From: Symbiopectobacterium purcellii
Lineage (GTDB): Bacteria > Pseudomonadota > Gammaproteobacteria > Enterobacterales > Enterobacteriaceae
NCBI RefSeq assembly: GCF_019797845.1
Contig: NZ_CP081864.1
Location: forward strand, 248,001 to 312,000
Length of the DNA stretch: 64,000 nt
Reading direction: 5' to 3'
This document shows positions 39,793 through 50,700 of the stretch, piece by piece (the first letter of the stretch is position 1; the number at the start of each line of letters is the position of its first letter). The notes below the pieces were generated by a model. The model was given only the letters and a program-made list of their open reading frames with translations. It searched no databases and was not told the origin of the DNA. Both the position numbers and the translations under genes were made by a program.

Positions 39793-41163
39793 TTAGCGTA
39801 ACAGCAGGTAAATCGTTTCTTCGCCACGCATCACGTTCAGCGCCAGCACGCTGGGTTTGCTTTCCAGAATTTTGCGCAATTGGGTGATGTTTTCTACCCG
39901 CTCACGGTTAACGCCGATAATGATATCGCCTTTCTGCAAGCCCACCTGTGCTGCCGGTGTGTCTTTAGTGACGTCTTCGATTTGTACCCCTTTGCTGCCA
40001 TCTTTCGCCTGACCATTCGCTAGCGATGCGCCCTGCAAGGCCGGGGACAGGCTTTCGGCGCTGGTGGCGGCAGAGGTGTTATTATCGAGAACCACGGAAA
40101 GTTCCAGCGGTTTACCTTCACGCAGCAGGCCAATTTTCACCGTTTTACCGGGCGCGGTAGTACCGATTTTGGCGCGCAGTTCAGCAAAGCTGTTGATGGG
40201 CTTACCGTCCAGTGATGTCAGCACATCACCGGCTTTGATGCCCGCTTTAGCCGCGGCTGATTTTGGTAATACTTCGCTGACGAAGGCCCCACGTTGCGCT
40301 TCCACCTTGAAAGCTTTAGCCATGTCGGCGGTCATTTCGCTGCCTTTGATGCCTAACAGGCCGCGTTTCACTTCACCGAACTTGATAAGCTGCTGCGCCA
40401 GGTTTTGCGCCATGTTGCTGGGAATGGCAAAACCGATACCGATGTTGCCGCCGCCCGGTGCCAGGATTGCAGTGTTGATCCCAATCAGCTCGCCGTTGAG
40501 GTTAACCAGCGCACCGCCGGAGTTTCCACGGTTAATGGAGGCATCGGTTTGGATAAAGTTTTCTAACCCTTCCAGATTCAGGCCGCTGCGACCCAACGCG
40601 GAGATGATGCCGGAGGTGGCCGTTTGGCCGAGGCCGAACGGGTTACCCACGGCAACGGCGAAATCCCCGACGCGCAGTTGGTCAGAGTCCGCCATTTTAA
40701 CTTCTTGCAGATTTTTGGCATCGTTCAGTTGCAGCAGGGCGATGTCGCTTTGCTCATCGCGACCCAGCAGTTTGGCTTCATATTCCCGACCGTCATTCAA
40801 CTGCACACGAATTTTATCGGCGTTGTTGATGACGTGGTTATTGGTCAGTACATACCCTTTGGCCGCATCGATAATCACGCCGGAACCGAGGCCTTCAAAC
40901 GGGCGACTGTTCTGCTTGCCTGACGGTGCATTCGGGCCAAAAAAGAATTTAAACTCTTCCGGTACGCGTTGGCGCTGCGTCTGTGTGCCTTCCACATGCA
41001 CGCTGACCACCGCAGGCAGCACCTTTTCCAACATCGGTGCCAGACTGGGTAACTGTTGACCTTCCACCACGGCAGGCAGGGCGGCAAATGCTGCTGGAAG
41101 CGATGACAATGCCAGGCTCATGCTTACTGCCAGTGCGCTGAATAATAATGATTTTTTCTTCAT
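39793..41163 (-). CDS. degQ: Periplasmic serine protease/chaperone DegQ
   Basis: DegQ is a periplasmic quality-control protease of the HtrA family. The 456 residues (455 in E. coli) start with a signal peptide ending near PAAFA. The triad is His in LTNNHVINN, Asp in SDIALLQL and Ser in NRGNSGGALVN. Two PDZ domains follow, the second ending in the conserved RGEETIYLLLR. The shorter loop before the active site fits DegQ better than DegP. Confidence 0.96.
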   Translation of the reverse strand: MKKKSLLFSALAVSMSLALSSLPAAFAALPAVVEGQQLPSLAPMLEKVLPAVVSVHVEGTQTQRQRVPEEFKFFFGPNAPSGKQNSRPFEGLGSGVIIDAAKGYVLTNNHVINNADKIRVQLNDGREYEAKLLGRDEQSDIALLQLNDAKNLQEVKMADSDQLRVGDFAVAVGNPFGLGQTATSGIISALGRSGLNLEGLENFIQTDASINRGNSGGALVNLNGELIGINTAILAPGGGNIGIGFAIPSNMAQNLAQQLIKFGEVKRGLLGIKGSEMTADMAKAFKVEAQRGAFVSEVLPKSAAAKAGIKAGDVLTSLDGKPINSFAELRAKIGTTAPGKTVKIGLLREGKPLELSVVLDNNTSAATSAESLSPALQGASLANGQAKDGSKGVQIEDVTKDTPAAQVGLQKGDIIIGVNRERVENITQLRKILESKPSVLALNVMRGEETIYLLLR

Positions 41164-41349
41164 TTGACGTTATCTCTCACAACCTGCGAACCATCGACAG
41201 TATGTCGATTATGAATAAAACGATGATATATAAACTTAAACGGCTGGTGAAGAGTCGACCAGCGAATAACGTGTAAAGTTCACTGCTCTTTCGTCAAGGG
41301 AATGTAACTATCGTCAAACTGTGCAGGGAAGGGGTATCGGGGATGTAGG

Positions 41350-41378
41350 CTGCGTGAAGGATCGTGTCCTTCACGCAG
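41350..41378. terminator. Inverted repeat downstream of zapG
   Basis: CTGCGTGAAGGA (41350-41361) and TCCTTCACGCAG (41367-41378) form a perfect 12-bp stem with a 5-nt loop, 14 nt after the zapG stop. No T-tract follows on the zapG strand. Confidence 0.5.
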
Positions 41379-41392
41379 TGGTGCGCAGGGGG

Positions 41393-41797
41393 TTATTTGC
41401 GCAGCGGGCGCTCACCGCGCAGCAGTCCTGAGGCGCCGTCTGAATAATCGCGCGGTGGCATGCCTACCGGGGCCTGATCGTTGTCTGCTTCCGCTTCGGT
41501 TAAGCGATAGCGAAACGGGTTATCCTGCATCGGCAAATCTGGCAGCAGGCTGCTAGAGCTTTTTGCCATGTGCTGGTACAACTGACGGTAATCTTTTGCC
41601 ATGTTGTCCAACAATTCAGCGCTGTGGGCAAAATGGCCCACCAACTCCTGACGATAGGTCTCCAGTTCGGTTTTGCTCTTTTCCAACTCGCTTTGCAGCG
41701 CTTGTTGCTGCCGCAGTTTAGGGTTGCCAAAGCGCATGGCGACAGCACCGATGATGATGCCGACAACTAATCCTATTAGCGCATACTCCCAAGTCAT
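41393..41797 (-). CDS. zapG: Division/elongation coordinator ZapG (YhcB, DUF1043)
   Basis: YhcB is a single-span inner-membrane protein that links cell division, elongation and envelope synthesis. The 134 residues (132 in E. coli) have one N-terminal transmembrane helix (about 5-22), a coiled coil (about 30-75, QSELEKSKTELETYRQEL) and a proline-rich, disordered C-terminus. It is divergent from zapE as in E. coli. Confidence 0.94.
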   Translation of the reverse strand: MTWEYALIGLVVGIIIGAVAMRFGNPKLRQQQALQSELEKSKTELETYRQELVGHFAHSAELLDNMAKDYRQLYQHMAKSSSSLLPDLPMQDNPFRYRLTEAEADNDQAPVGMPPRDYSDGASGLLRGERPLRK

Positions 41798-42032
41798 AAA
41801 GACACCTCTTTCGACGTCGTTGTCCCGTAGGGTTTTTTCACTTCATAATAGCCACTATAACCGCTAACGCCGCCCGAGTGGAGTCCCGAAACGCGACGCT
41901 GTAAGGTAATTGGGATCTATTTCAGGTGATATCATGGAAAAATGCGACGATCGCGGAGCGAATCGCCGTTAACGGGCGATAAAACACGACTAACTTTTTT
42001 TCGGAAAATGACGGATGAAGGGAGAACCCGAG

Positions 42033-43184
42033 ATGATACAACCGACAACGCTGCCGCTTGCTGGGCCACTGGCGCACTATCAGCAGGCAGTGGCGGTGGG
42101 CGAGTATCAGCCTGATGAAGTACAACGGCAAACGGTAATCGCGCTGCACGGTATTTATCAGGCCTTGCAAGTGCGCGAAGCATCGCAGGAGACTCCCGTA
42201 TCCGATGGCCGTTTTACCCGCTGGCGGCACTGGTTGGGGCTGGCGGATAAACCGCCGGCGGACCCGGTGCAGGGGCTTTATATGTGGGGGGGCGTCGGGC
42301 GCGGCAAAACTTGGCTGATGGATCTGTTTTTCCAAAGCCTGCCCACAGAGCGCAAGCTGCGGCTGCATTTTCATCGGTTTATGCTGCGCGTGCACGAGGA
42401 ACTGAACCAGCTACAGGGACAACCGAACCCGCTGGAACAGGTGGCCGATGGATTTAAAGCGCAGACCGATGTGCTCTGCTTTGATGAGTTTTTCGTTACA
42501 GATATCACCGATGCCATGCTGTTGGCGGAACTGTTACGCGCGTTGTTCGCCCGCGGCGTTACATTAGTGGCCACATCCAACATTCCTCCGGATAACCTCT
42601 ACCGCAACGGCCTGCAACGCAGTCGCTTTTTGCCGGCTATCGATCTTATCAAGCAGTACTGCGAGGTACGCAATGTGGATGCCGGTATCGATTATCGCCT
42701 GCGTACCCTGACGCAGGCGCATCTCTATCTGACGCCGTTGTCGCCAGAAACCGATGCTGAGATGCGTCAGATGTTCTCGCGCTTGTCTGGCCGGGCATTC
42801 TCTGCGCCGGGACCGGTGCTGGAGATCAACCACCGATCGATGCCGACGCTCAGTGCGGGCGAGGGGGTACTGGCCGTCGATTTTGCCACGCTGTGTCTCG
42901 ATGCGCGCAGTCAGAATGACTATATTGCGCTATCGCGCCTCTACCACACGGTACTGCTGCACAACGTGACGGTGATGGGGAGTAAGGAGGAGAATGCGGC
43001 ACGCCGCTTTCTGGCATTGGTGGATGAGTTTTATGAGCGGCGGGTCAAACTGGTGATCGCGGCACAAACCTCGATGTTCGCGCTGTATCAAGGCGAGCAC
43101 CTGAAATTTGAATACCAGCGCTGCCTGTCCCGTCTGCAAGAGATGCAAAGTGAAGAATATTTGAGCCAACCGCACCTTGCCTGA
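42033..43184 (+). CDS. zapE: Cell division ATPase ZapE
   Basis: ZapE is an AFG1-like AAA+ ATPase that acts on FtsZ during late constriction. The 383 residues (375 in E. coli) contain Walker A GGVGRGKTW and Walker B VLCFDEFFVTD, and end in the conserved CLSRLQEMQSEEYL. The ATG at 42033 is chosen over one six codons upstream because AAGGGAG lies 9 nt before it. Confidence 0.96.
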   Translation: MIQPTTLPLAGPLAHYQQAVAVGEYQPDEVQRQTVIALHGIYQALQVREASQETPVSDGRFTRWRHWLGLADKPPADPVQGLYMWGGVGRGKTWLMDLFFQSLPTERKLRLHFHRFMLRVHEELNQLQGQPNPLEQVADGFKAQTDVLCFDEFFVTDITDAMLLAELLRALFARGVTLVATSNIPPDNLYRNGLQRSRFLPAIDLIKQYCEVRNVDAGIDYRLRTLTQAHLYLTPLSPETDAEMRQMFSRLSGRAFSAPGPVLEINHRSMPTLSAGEGVLAVDFATLCLDARSQNDYIALSRLYHTVLLHNVTVMGSKEENAARRFLALVDEFYERRVKLVIAAQTSMFALYQGEHLKFEYQRCLSRLQEMQSEEYLSQPHLA

Positions 43185-43225
43185 GCGGACAACGGGGAAT
43201 TTATCGCGCTTTGGTGGAAAAGAGG

Positions 43226-43254
43226 TCGATCTTTGCTATCGACTTCTCTATAAT
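43226..43254 (+). promoter_or_regulatory. rplM-rpsI promoter
   Basis: TATAAT at 43249-43254 is preceded by TCGATC at 43226-43231 with a 17-nt spacer, and is followed by a GC-rich discriminator (CTTGCGACC) typical of stringently controlled ribosomal promoters. The start near 43261 leaves a leader of about 170 nt before rplM, in which L13 autoregulation is known in E. coli. Confidence 0.65.
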
Positions 43255-43410
43255 CTTGCGACCCCACGTTACAACGACGTTTTTTTCCCGAAACGTTAAT
43301 CGCGCCGGCATGGCTATTCGAAGGGGTAGGTTTGCTGGACTAGATGCGGTGTGAACCTCGACACTTTTTTCTGAATTTATTGAAGCGTTTGGGTGTTCAC
43401 CAACGTGTAA

Positions 43411-43860
<450 letters not shown>

Positions 43861-43872
43861 TCGGGATTATAG

Positions 43873-44268
<396 letters not shown>

Positions 44269-44297
44269 TTTCTGGCGTTTATCGCTGCAAATCAACG

Positions 44298-44330
44298 CAA
44301 AAAACCCGGTGCTTGCATCGGGTTTTTTTT
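44298..44330 (+). terminator. Intrinsic terminator of rplM-rpsI
   Basis: ACCCGGTG (44304-44311) and CATCGGGT (44316-44323) form an 8-bp stem with one G-T pair and a tight loop, flanked by an A-run and followed by eight T residues (44323-44330). It is a standard Rho-independent terminator. Confidence 0.9.
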
Positions 44331-44623
44331 GTCTTGCATTCGGCTCATCGGGTTAATTCTGCCTGTATTTCACCTCATCAGATAAAAAAATAATCCTGCA
44401 TTTCTGAGGGTTAGTAATGAAATTGCGCTTCTTTCACCACAGAACGCACAAAATCTGGTAAACTATTTGCCGATTTTGTGCCTGTATGCCAGCCGGCAAT
44501 TTTCCCGAATGTTGATGCCGCCAGACGTTTTTCTTGTGGACAATCACGTACAGTGATTCCGGGCTATGCAGGATAGCGCCGTTTAGTTATTAGTCGTATT
44601 TCTCGATAAACTTGGAGGTTTTC
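44331..44623 (+). promoter_or_regulatory. sspA upstream region with an inverted repeat
   Basis: The spacer holds the sspA promoter. GCACAAAATC (44446-44455) and GATTTTGTGC (44472-44481) are perfect 10-nt inverted arms around 16 nt that include TAAACT (44459-44464), a possible -10 hexamer. A protein bound to both arms would cover the promoter. A long leader of about 150 nt would follow, with GGAGG before the sspA ATG. No gene is visible. Confidence 0.4.
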
Positions 44624-45265
44624 ATGGCTGTCGCTGCCAACAAACGTTCGGTGATGACGCTGTTTTCTGGTCAGTCCGACATTTTTAGCCATCAGGTTCG
44701 CATTGTCTTGGCGGAAAAGGGCGTGAGTGTCGAGATTGAGCTGGTGGATATGGATAACCTGCCACAGGATCTTATTGACCTCAATCCCTATGGCTCCGTG
44801 CCGACGCTGGTCGATCGTGAACTGACGCTGTATGAATCTCGTATCATCATGGAGTACCTTGATGAGCGTTTCCCTCATCCTCCGCTGATGCCGGTTTACC
44901 CGGTAGCGCGCGGTACCAGCCGTCTGATGATGCACCGCATTGAATCCGATTGGTATTCTCTCCTGAAAAAAATTATGCAGGGGAATGCACAAGAAGCGGA
45001 TGCGGCGCGTAAACAACTGCGCGAAGAGTTACTTGCCGTTGCACCTGTGTTCAATGAAGCGCCTTATTTTATGAGCGAAGAGTTCAGCCTGGTCGATTGC
45101 TATCTGGCTCCGCTGCTGTGGCGTTTGCCGCTGCTGGGCATCGAATTGACGGGCGCAGGGGCGAAAGAGCTGAAAGGTTATATGACGCGTGTCTTCGAAC
45201 GTGATGCTTTCCTGGCATCCCTGACCGAAGCTGAGCGTGAAATCCGTTTGCACACCCGAGGTTAA
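44624..45265 (+). CDS. sspA: Stringent starvation protein A
   Basis: SspA binds RNA polymerase, supports stationary-phase acid tolerance and influences virulence genes in several enterobacteria. The 213 residues (212 in E. coli) have a glutathione-S-transferase fold without the enzymatic residue: thioredoxin-like N-terminus MTLFSGQSDIFSHQVRIVLAEK shortened here to residues 12-33, then an all-helical domain. The conserved PHPPLMPVYP surface patch is present. The ATG follows GGAGG. sspB follows after 6 nt. Confidence 0.97.
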   Translation: MAVAANKRSVMTLFSGQSDIFSHQVRIVLAEKGVSVEIELVDMDNLPQDLIDLNPYGSVPTLVDRELTLYESRIIMEYLDERFPHPPLMPVYPVARGTSRLMMHRIESDWYSLLKKIMQGNAQEADAARKQLREELLAVAPVFNEAPYFMSEEFSLVDCYLAPLLWRLPLLGIELTGAGAKELKGYMTRVFERDAFLASLTEAEREIRLHTRG

Positions 45266-45271
45266 ACCTGT

Positions 45272-45769
45272 ATGGCGTTGTCTCAACTGTCTCCGCGCCG
45301 TCCGTATCTGTTGCGGGCTTTTTATGATTGGCTGCTGGATAATCAATTAACGCCGCATCTGGTGGTTGATGTATCGCTGCCGGGCGTGATGGTGCCAATG
45401 GAATTCGCCCGCGATGGGCAGATTGTACTGAATATCGCGCAGCGTGCGGTAGGTGGCTTGGAGCTGGCTGATGACAGCGTGCGTTTTAACGCCCGCTTTG
45501 GCGGGGTACCGCGTCAGGTTTATGTCCCGATGGCCGCCGTGCTGGCTATTTACGCCCGTGAAAACGGTGCTGGCACCATGTTTGAGCCTGAGCCTGCCTA
45601 TGAGCTGGATAACCTCACGGATACGCAGGGTGAGGCATTGACGCCGGGTGTGGTGATGTCGGTTGTGGATAACGAGCAACAAGACAACGTGACGGAAACT
45701 AACCCACCTGATGACGATCCGCCTCCGGCGCCGCGCGGTGGGAGACCATCGTTACGCGTGGTGAAATAA
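45272..45769 (+). CDS. sspB: ClpXP adaptor protein SspB
   Basis: SspB tethers ssrA-tagged proteins and the RseA fragment to ClpXP. The 165 residues equal E. coli SspB. The N-terminal substrate-binding domain (about 1-110) starts with SPRRPYLLRAFYDWLLDN; an acidic, proline-rich linker leads to the ClpX-binding motif at the end (RGGRPSLRVVK). Confidence 0.97.
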   Translation: MALSQLSPRRPYLLRAFYDWLLDNQLTPHLVVDVSLPGVMVPMEFARDGQIVLNIAQRAVGGLELADDSVRFNARFGGVPRQVYVPMAAVLAIYARENGAGTMFEPEPAYELDNLTDTQGEALTPGVVMSVVDNEQQDNVTETNPPDDDPPPAPRGGRPSLRVVK

Positions 45770-45781
45770 CCACATTCACAG

Positions 45782-45813
45782 AAAAGGGGCAACCGTCGGT
45801 ATGCCCCTTTTTT
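45782..45813 (+). terminator. Intrinsic terminator of sspAB
   Basis: AAAAGGGGCA (45782-45791) and TGCCCCTTTT (45802-45811) form a perfect 10-bp stem with a 10-nt loop; the second arm runs into a run of T residues ending at 45813. It lies 12 nt after the sspB stop. Confidence 0.88.
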
Positions 45814-45865
45814 ATGGCAACAGCGTTGATGAATCATCGATAACCGTTTGCGGCAGGAGAGCGCG

Positions 45866-46282
45866 ATGAAAATGACCAAGGGCCAGTGCTTATGCGGCGC
45901 AGTCACCGTCCAAGTACCGGAAGCGTGCGTGCATGACGTCAGCGTATGTCATTGCAATATGTGCCGCCAGTGGGGCGGGGGACCGCTGTTGGCGGTTGAG
46001 TGCAAACACGACGTGGTGCTGCACGGTGAAGAGAACGTTACGCATTACCGCTCGTCAGAATGGGCCGAGCGTACATTCTGCCGAATCTGTGGCACTCATC
46101 TCTATTACCTGCTGCTGGAAACGCAAACCTATGAACTGTCTGCGGGGATATTCCCAGACGATCGCAAGCGGCTGGTGAGCCAGATTTATATTGAAAGCAA
46201 ACCGGATTTTTATGATTTCGCGCAACAGACACCGATGCTGACGGAGCAGGACATCCTCGATCAGTTCAATAGCAATAGCTAG
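45866..46282 (+). CDS. GFA-family zinc-binding protein
   Basis: This 138-residue protein belongs to the glutathione-dependent formaldehyde-activating enzyme (GFA)/CENP-V fold. Zinc-site cysteines lie in QCLCGAV (Cys8, Cys10), CHCNMC (Cys28, Cys30, Cys33) and CRICGTH (Cys72, Cys75). Its substrate is unknown; most members are unlikely to act on formaldehyde. The ATG at 45866 follows AGGAGA. It stands alone between two terminators, between sspB and gltD. Confidence 0.85.
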   Translation: MKMTKGQCLCGAVTVQVPEACVHDVSVCHCNMCRQWGGGPLLAVECKHDVVLHGEENVTHYRSSEWAERTFCRICGTHLYYLLLETQTYELSAGIFPDDRKRLVSQIYIESKPDFYDFAQQTPMLTEQDILDQFNSNS

Positions 46283-46294
46283 ACCTGCGCACAA

Positions 46295-46318
46295 GAAAAA
46301 GGCGGCTTGCGCCGCCTT
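46295..46318 (-). terminator. Intrinsic terminator of gltBD
   Basis: AAGGCGGC (46299-46306) and GCCGCCTT (46311-46318) form a perfect stem with a TTGC loop. Read on the minus strand the hairpin is followed by TTTTT and lies about 18 nt after the gltD stop. It may also weakly end the convergent GFA-family transcript. Confidence 0.85.
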
Positions 46319-46335
46319 GATGGATAGCGTTCTGA

Positions 46336-47763
<1,428 letters not shown>

Positions 47764-50700
47764 TTACTGCGCCTGAACCCGCAATTCGGCTGCGGAACGA
47801 CTACGATGCCCTAATAATGCCTTCACATCACTCGATTTGGGTTTCACCAGCGCGAAACGCGGCGCCCAGACTGGCCAGTTGGCGAGGATATCTTCGCCGC
47901 GATGGGAGCCCGTATGCTGCACGTGCTCGGTGATCAGGCCGCGCAAGTGCTCTTCGTGAATCGCCAGGTCATCGACCGACAGCACTTCCACCAACTCAGG
48001 GTTGACGCGTTTACGGAACTCGCCGTCTTCATCCAGTACGTAGGCAAAACCGCCGGTCATGCCTGCGCCAAAGTTGACGCCGGTGCGGCCCAATACGCAG
48101 ACGATACCGCCCGTCATGTATTCACAGCCGTTGTCGCCAATGCCTTCCACCACGGTGATGGCACCGGAGTTACGCACGCCGAAACGTTCGCCCGCGCGGC
48201 CTGCGGCAAACAGCTTGCCACCAGTAGCGCCGTACAGACAGGTGTTGCCGATAATGCTCGCCTCATGGCTGCGGAACGCGGAGCCGACCGGTGGACGCAC
48301 GGAGATGCAGCCGCCAGCCATGCCTTTGCCCACATAGTCGTTGGCGTCGCCGGTCAACGTCAGTTCGACGCCGCCTGCGTTCCATACGCCGAAGCTTTGT
48401 CCGGCTGTGCCAGAGAAGTTGGCTTTGATCGGGTCGCTTGCCAGACCTTGATCGCCGTGCTGAGCGGCAATGGCACCGGACAGCGTTGCGCCGACGGAAC
48501 GGTCGGTGTTGCGGATGTCAAAGTAGAGCGCTTTACTCTGTTTTGCTGCGATGTGCGGTTGCGCCTGAGACAGCAGCGCCTTGTTCAACAGACCTTCATC
48601 GAACGGCGGGTTGCTCTCGGTGCAGTACAGCGCTTTGCCCGGCTGCGGTTGCGCGGTTTGCAGCAGTGCAGAGAGATCCAGCTTGTTCTGCTTGGCGGTG
48701 AAGCCATCCAGTTCCACCAGCAGATCGGTACGACCAATCAAATCAACCAGTTGACTAACACCCAGCTCCGCCATCAGCATGCGAGTTTCCTGGGCAATAA
48801 AGTTGAAGTAGTTGATCACACGCTCTGGCAGGCCGTGGTAGTGATCGCGGCGCAGTTTGTCATCCTGTGTAGCAACGCCGGTCGCGCAGTTGTTCAGGTG
48901 GCAAATACGCAGGTATTTACAGCCGAGTGCGACCATTGGGCCGGTGCCGAAGCCGAAGCTTTCTGCACCCAGAATCGCCGCTTTGATGATATCGACACCG
49001 GTTTTCAGACCGCCGTCCACTTGCAGACGGATTTTGTGGCGCAAGCCGTTAGCCACCAGCGCTTGCTGGGTTTCCACCAGTCCCAGTTCCCACGGGCAGC
49101 CAGCATATTTCACTGAACTGAGCGGGCTGGCACCGGTGCCGCCGTCATACCCGGCGATAGTGATCAGGTCGGCATAGGCTTTGGCTACACCGGTCGCAAT
49201 GGTGCCCACGCCCGGTTCGGAAACCAGCTTGACCGAAATCATCGCTTTCGGATTGACCTGCTTGAGGTCAAAAATCAACTGAGCCAAGTCTTCGATGGAG
49301 TAAATATCGTGGTGCGGTGGCGGCGAAATCAGCGTTACGCCCGGCACGGAATAACGCAGCCTGGCGATGTACGGCGTCACTTTATCACCCGGTAACTGAC
49401 CGCCTTCACCCGGTTTGGCTCCCTGTGCCACTTTAATCTGAATCACGTCAGCGTTGACCAGATAAGCGGGGGTCACACCGAAGCGACCAGAGGCCACCTG
49501 CTTGATGCGTGACACTTTATTGGTGCCGTAACGCGCCGGATCTTCACCACCCTCACCGGAGTTGGAGTTACCACCAATGGTGTTCATGGCTTCCGCCAGA
49601 GACTCATGGGCTTCGGGGCTCAGCGCACCGATGGACATGGCGGCGGTGTCAAAGCGTTTAAACAGCTCGCTGGCCGGTTCTACGTCGTCAACCGGAATGG
49701 CTACGCCTTCCTGCGGTTTAATGGCCAGCAGGTCGCGCAGCGTCGCCACCGGGCGTTCGTTGACGTGTTTGGCATATTCCAGGTAGTCGCTGTATTCGCC
49801 GCTTTTCACGGCTTGTTGCAGACTGTTAACCACATCCGGGTTATAGGCGTGGTACTCGCCGTCGTAAACGAATTTCAGCAGGCCACCCTGTTCCAGCGTT
49901 TTGCGCTTCAACCAGGCGCGTTTCGCCAGATTTTGCAGGTCTTGCTCAAAATCACCGAAGTTGGCACCACCAATACGGCTCACCACACCGTGGAAGCAGA
50001 GCGCAGACAGCTCTTTGTGCAGGCCCACCGCTTCAAACAGCTTGGAACACCGGTACGAGGCGATAGTAGAGATGCCCATTTTGGACATGATCTTATACAG
50101 CCCTTTGTTGATGCCGTTGCGGTAGTTGAGCATTACGGCACGGTAAGGCTTCTCAATGGTGTGGTTATCCACAAATCGCGCCAATGACTCATACGCCAGA
50201 TACGGATAGATAGCCGTAGCGCCGAAGCCCAGCAGCACGGCGAAGTGGTGCGGATCGCGGGCGCTGGCGGTTTCAACAATCAGGTTGGCATCGCAGCGCA
50301 GGCTCTTTTCCACCAGACGGTGTTGTATCGCCCCCACTGCCATCGGTGCCGGAACCGGTAAACGGTGATCGCTGATGGCGCGGTCGGAAAGCACCAGTAA
50401 CACCGCCCCTTCACGTACTTTGCGTTCGGCCTCTTCACACAGCGCCTCAACGGTTTGCTGCAATGATTGCTCGCGCGGATCGAAGGTCAGATCCAGCGTT
50501 TCCGCGCGATAGTGCTGCTGATCTTGGGTGAGCAACTGCGTAAAGTCGGAGTACAACAGGATTGGCGATTTGAAACTCAAACGGTGCGCTTGCCCTTCGG
50601 CTTCGCAGAATACGTTCATTTCGCGGCCAATACAGGTCGCCAGCGACATCACGTGCGCTTCACGCAGCGGATCGATTGGCGGGTTGGTCACCTGGGCAAA

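Noticed and set aside
47902..49116. Long plus-strand open frame (404 codons) inside gltB
   Set aside because: It is fully antisense to a conserved enzyme domain, and its composition is that of an antisense shadow with no ribosome site or motif.
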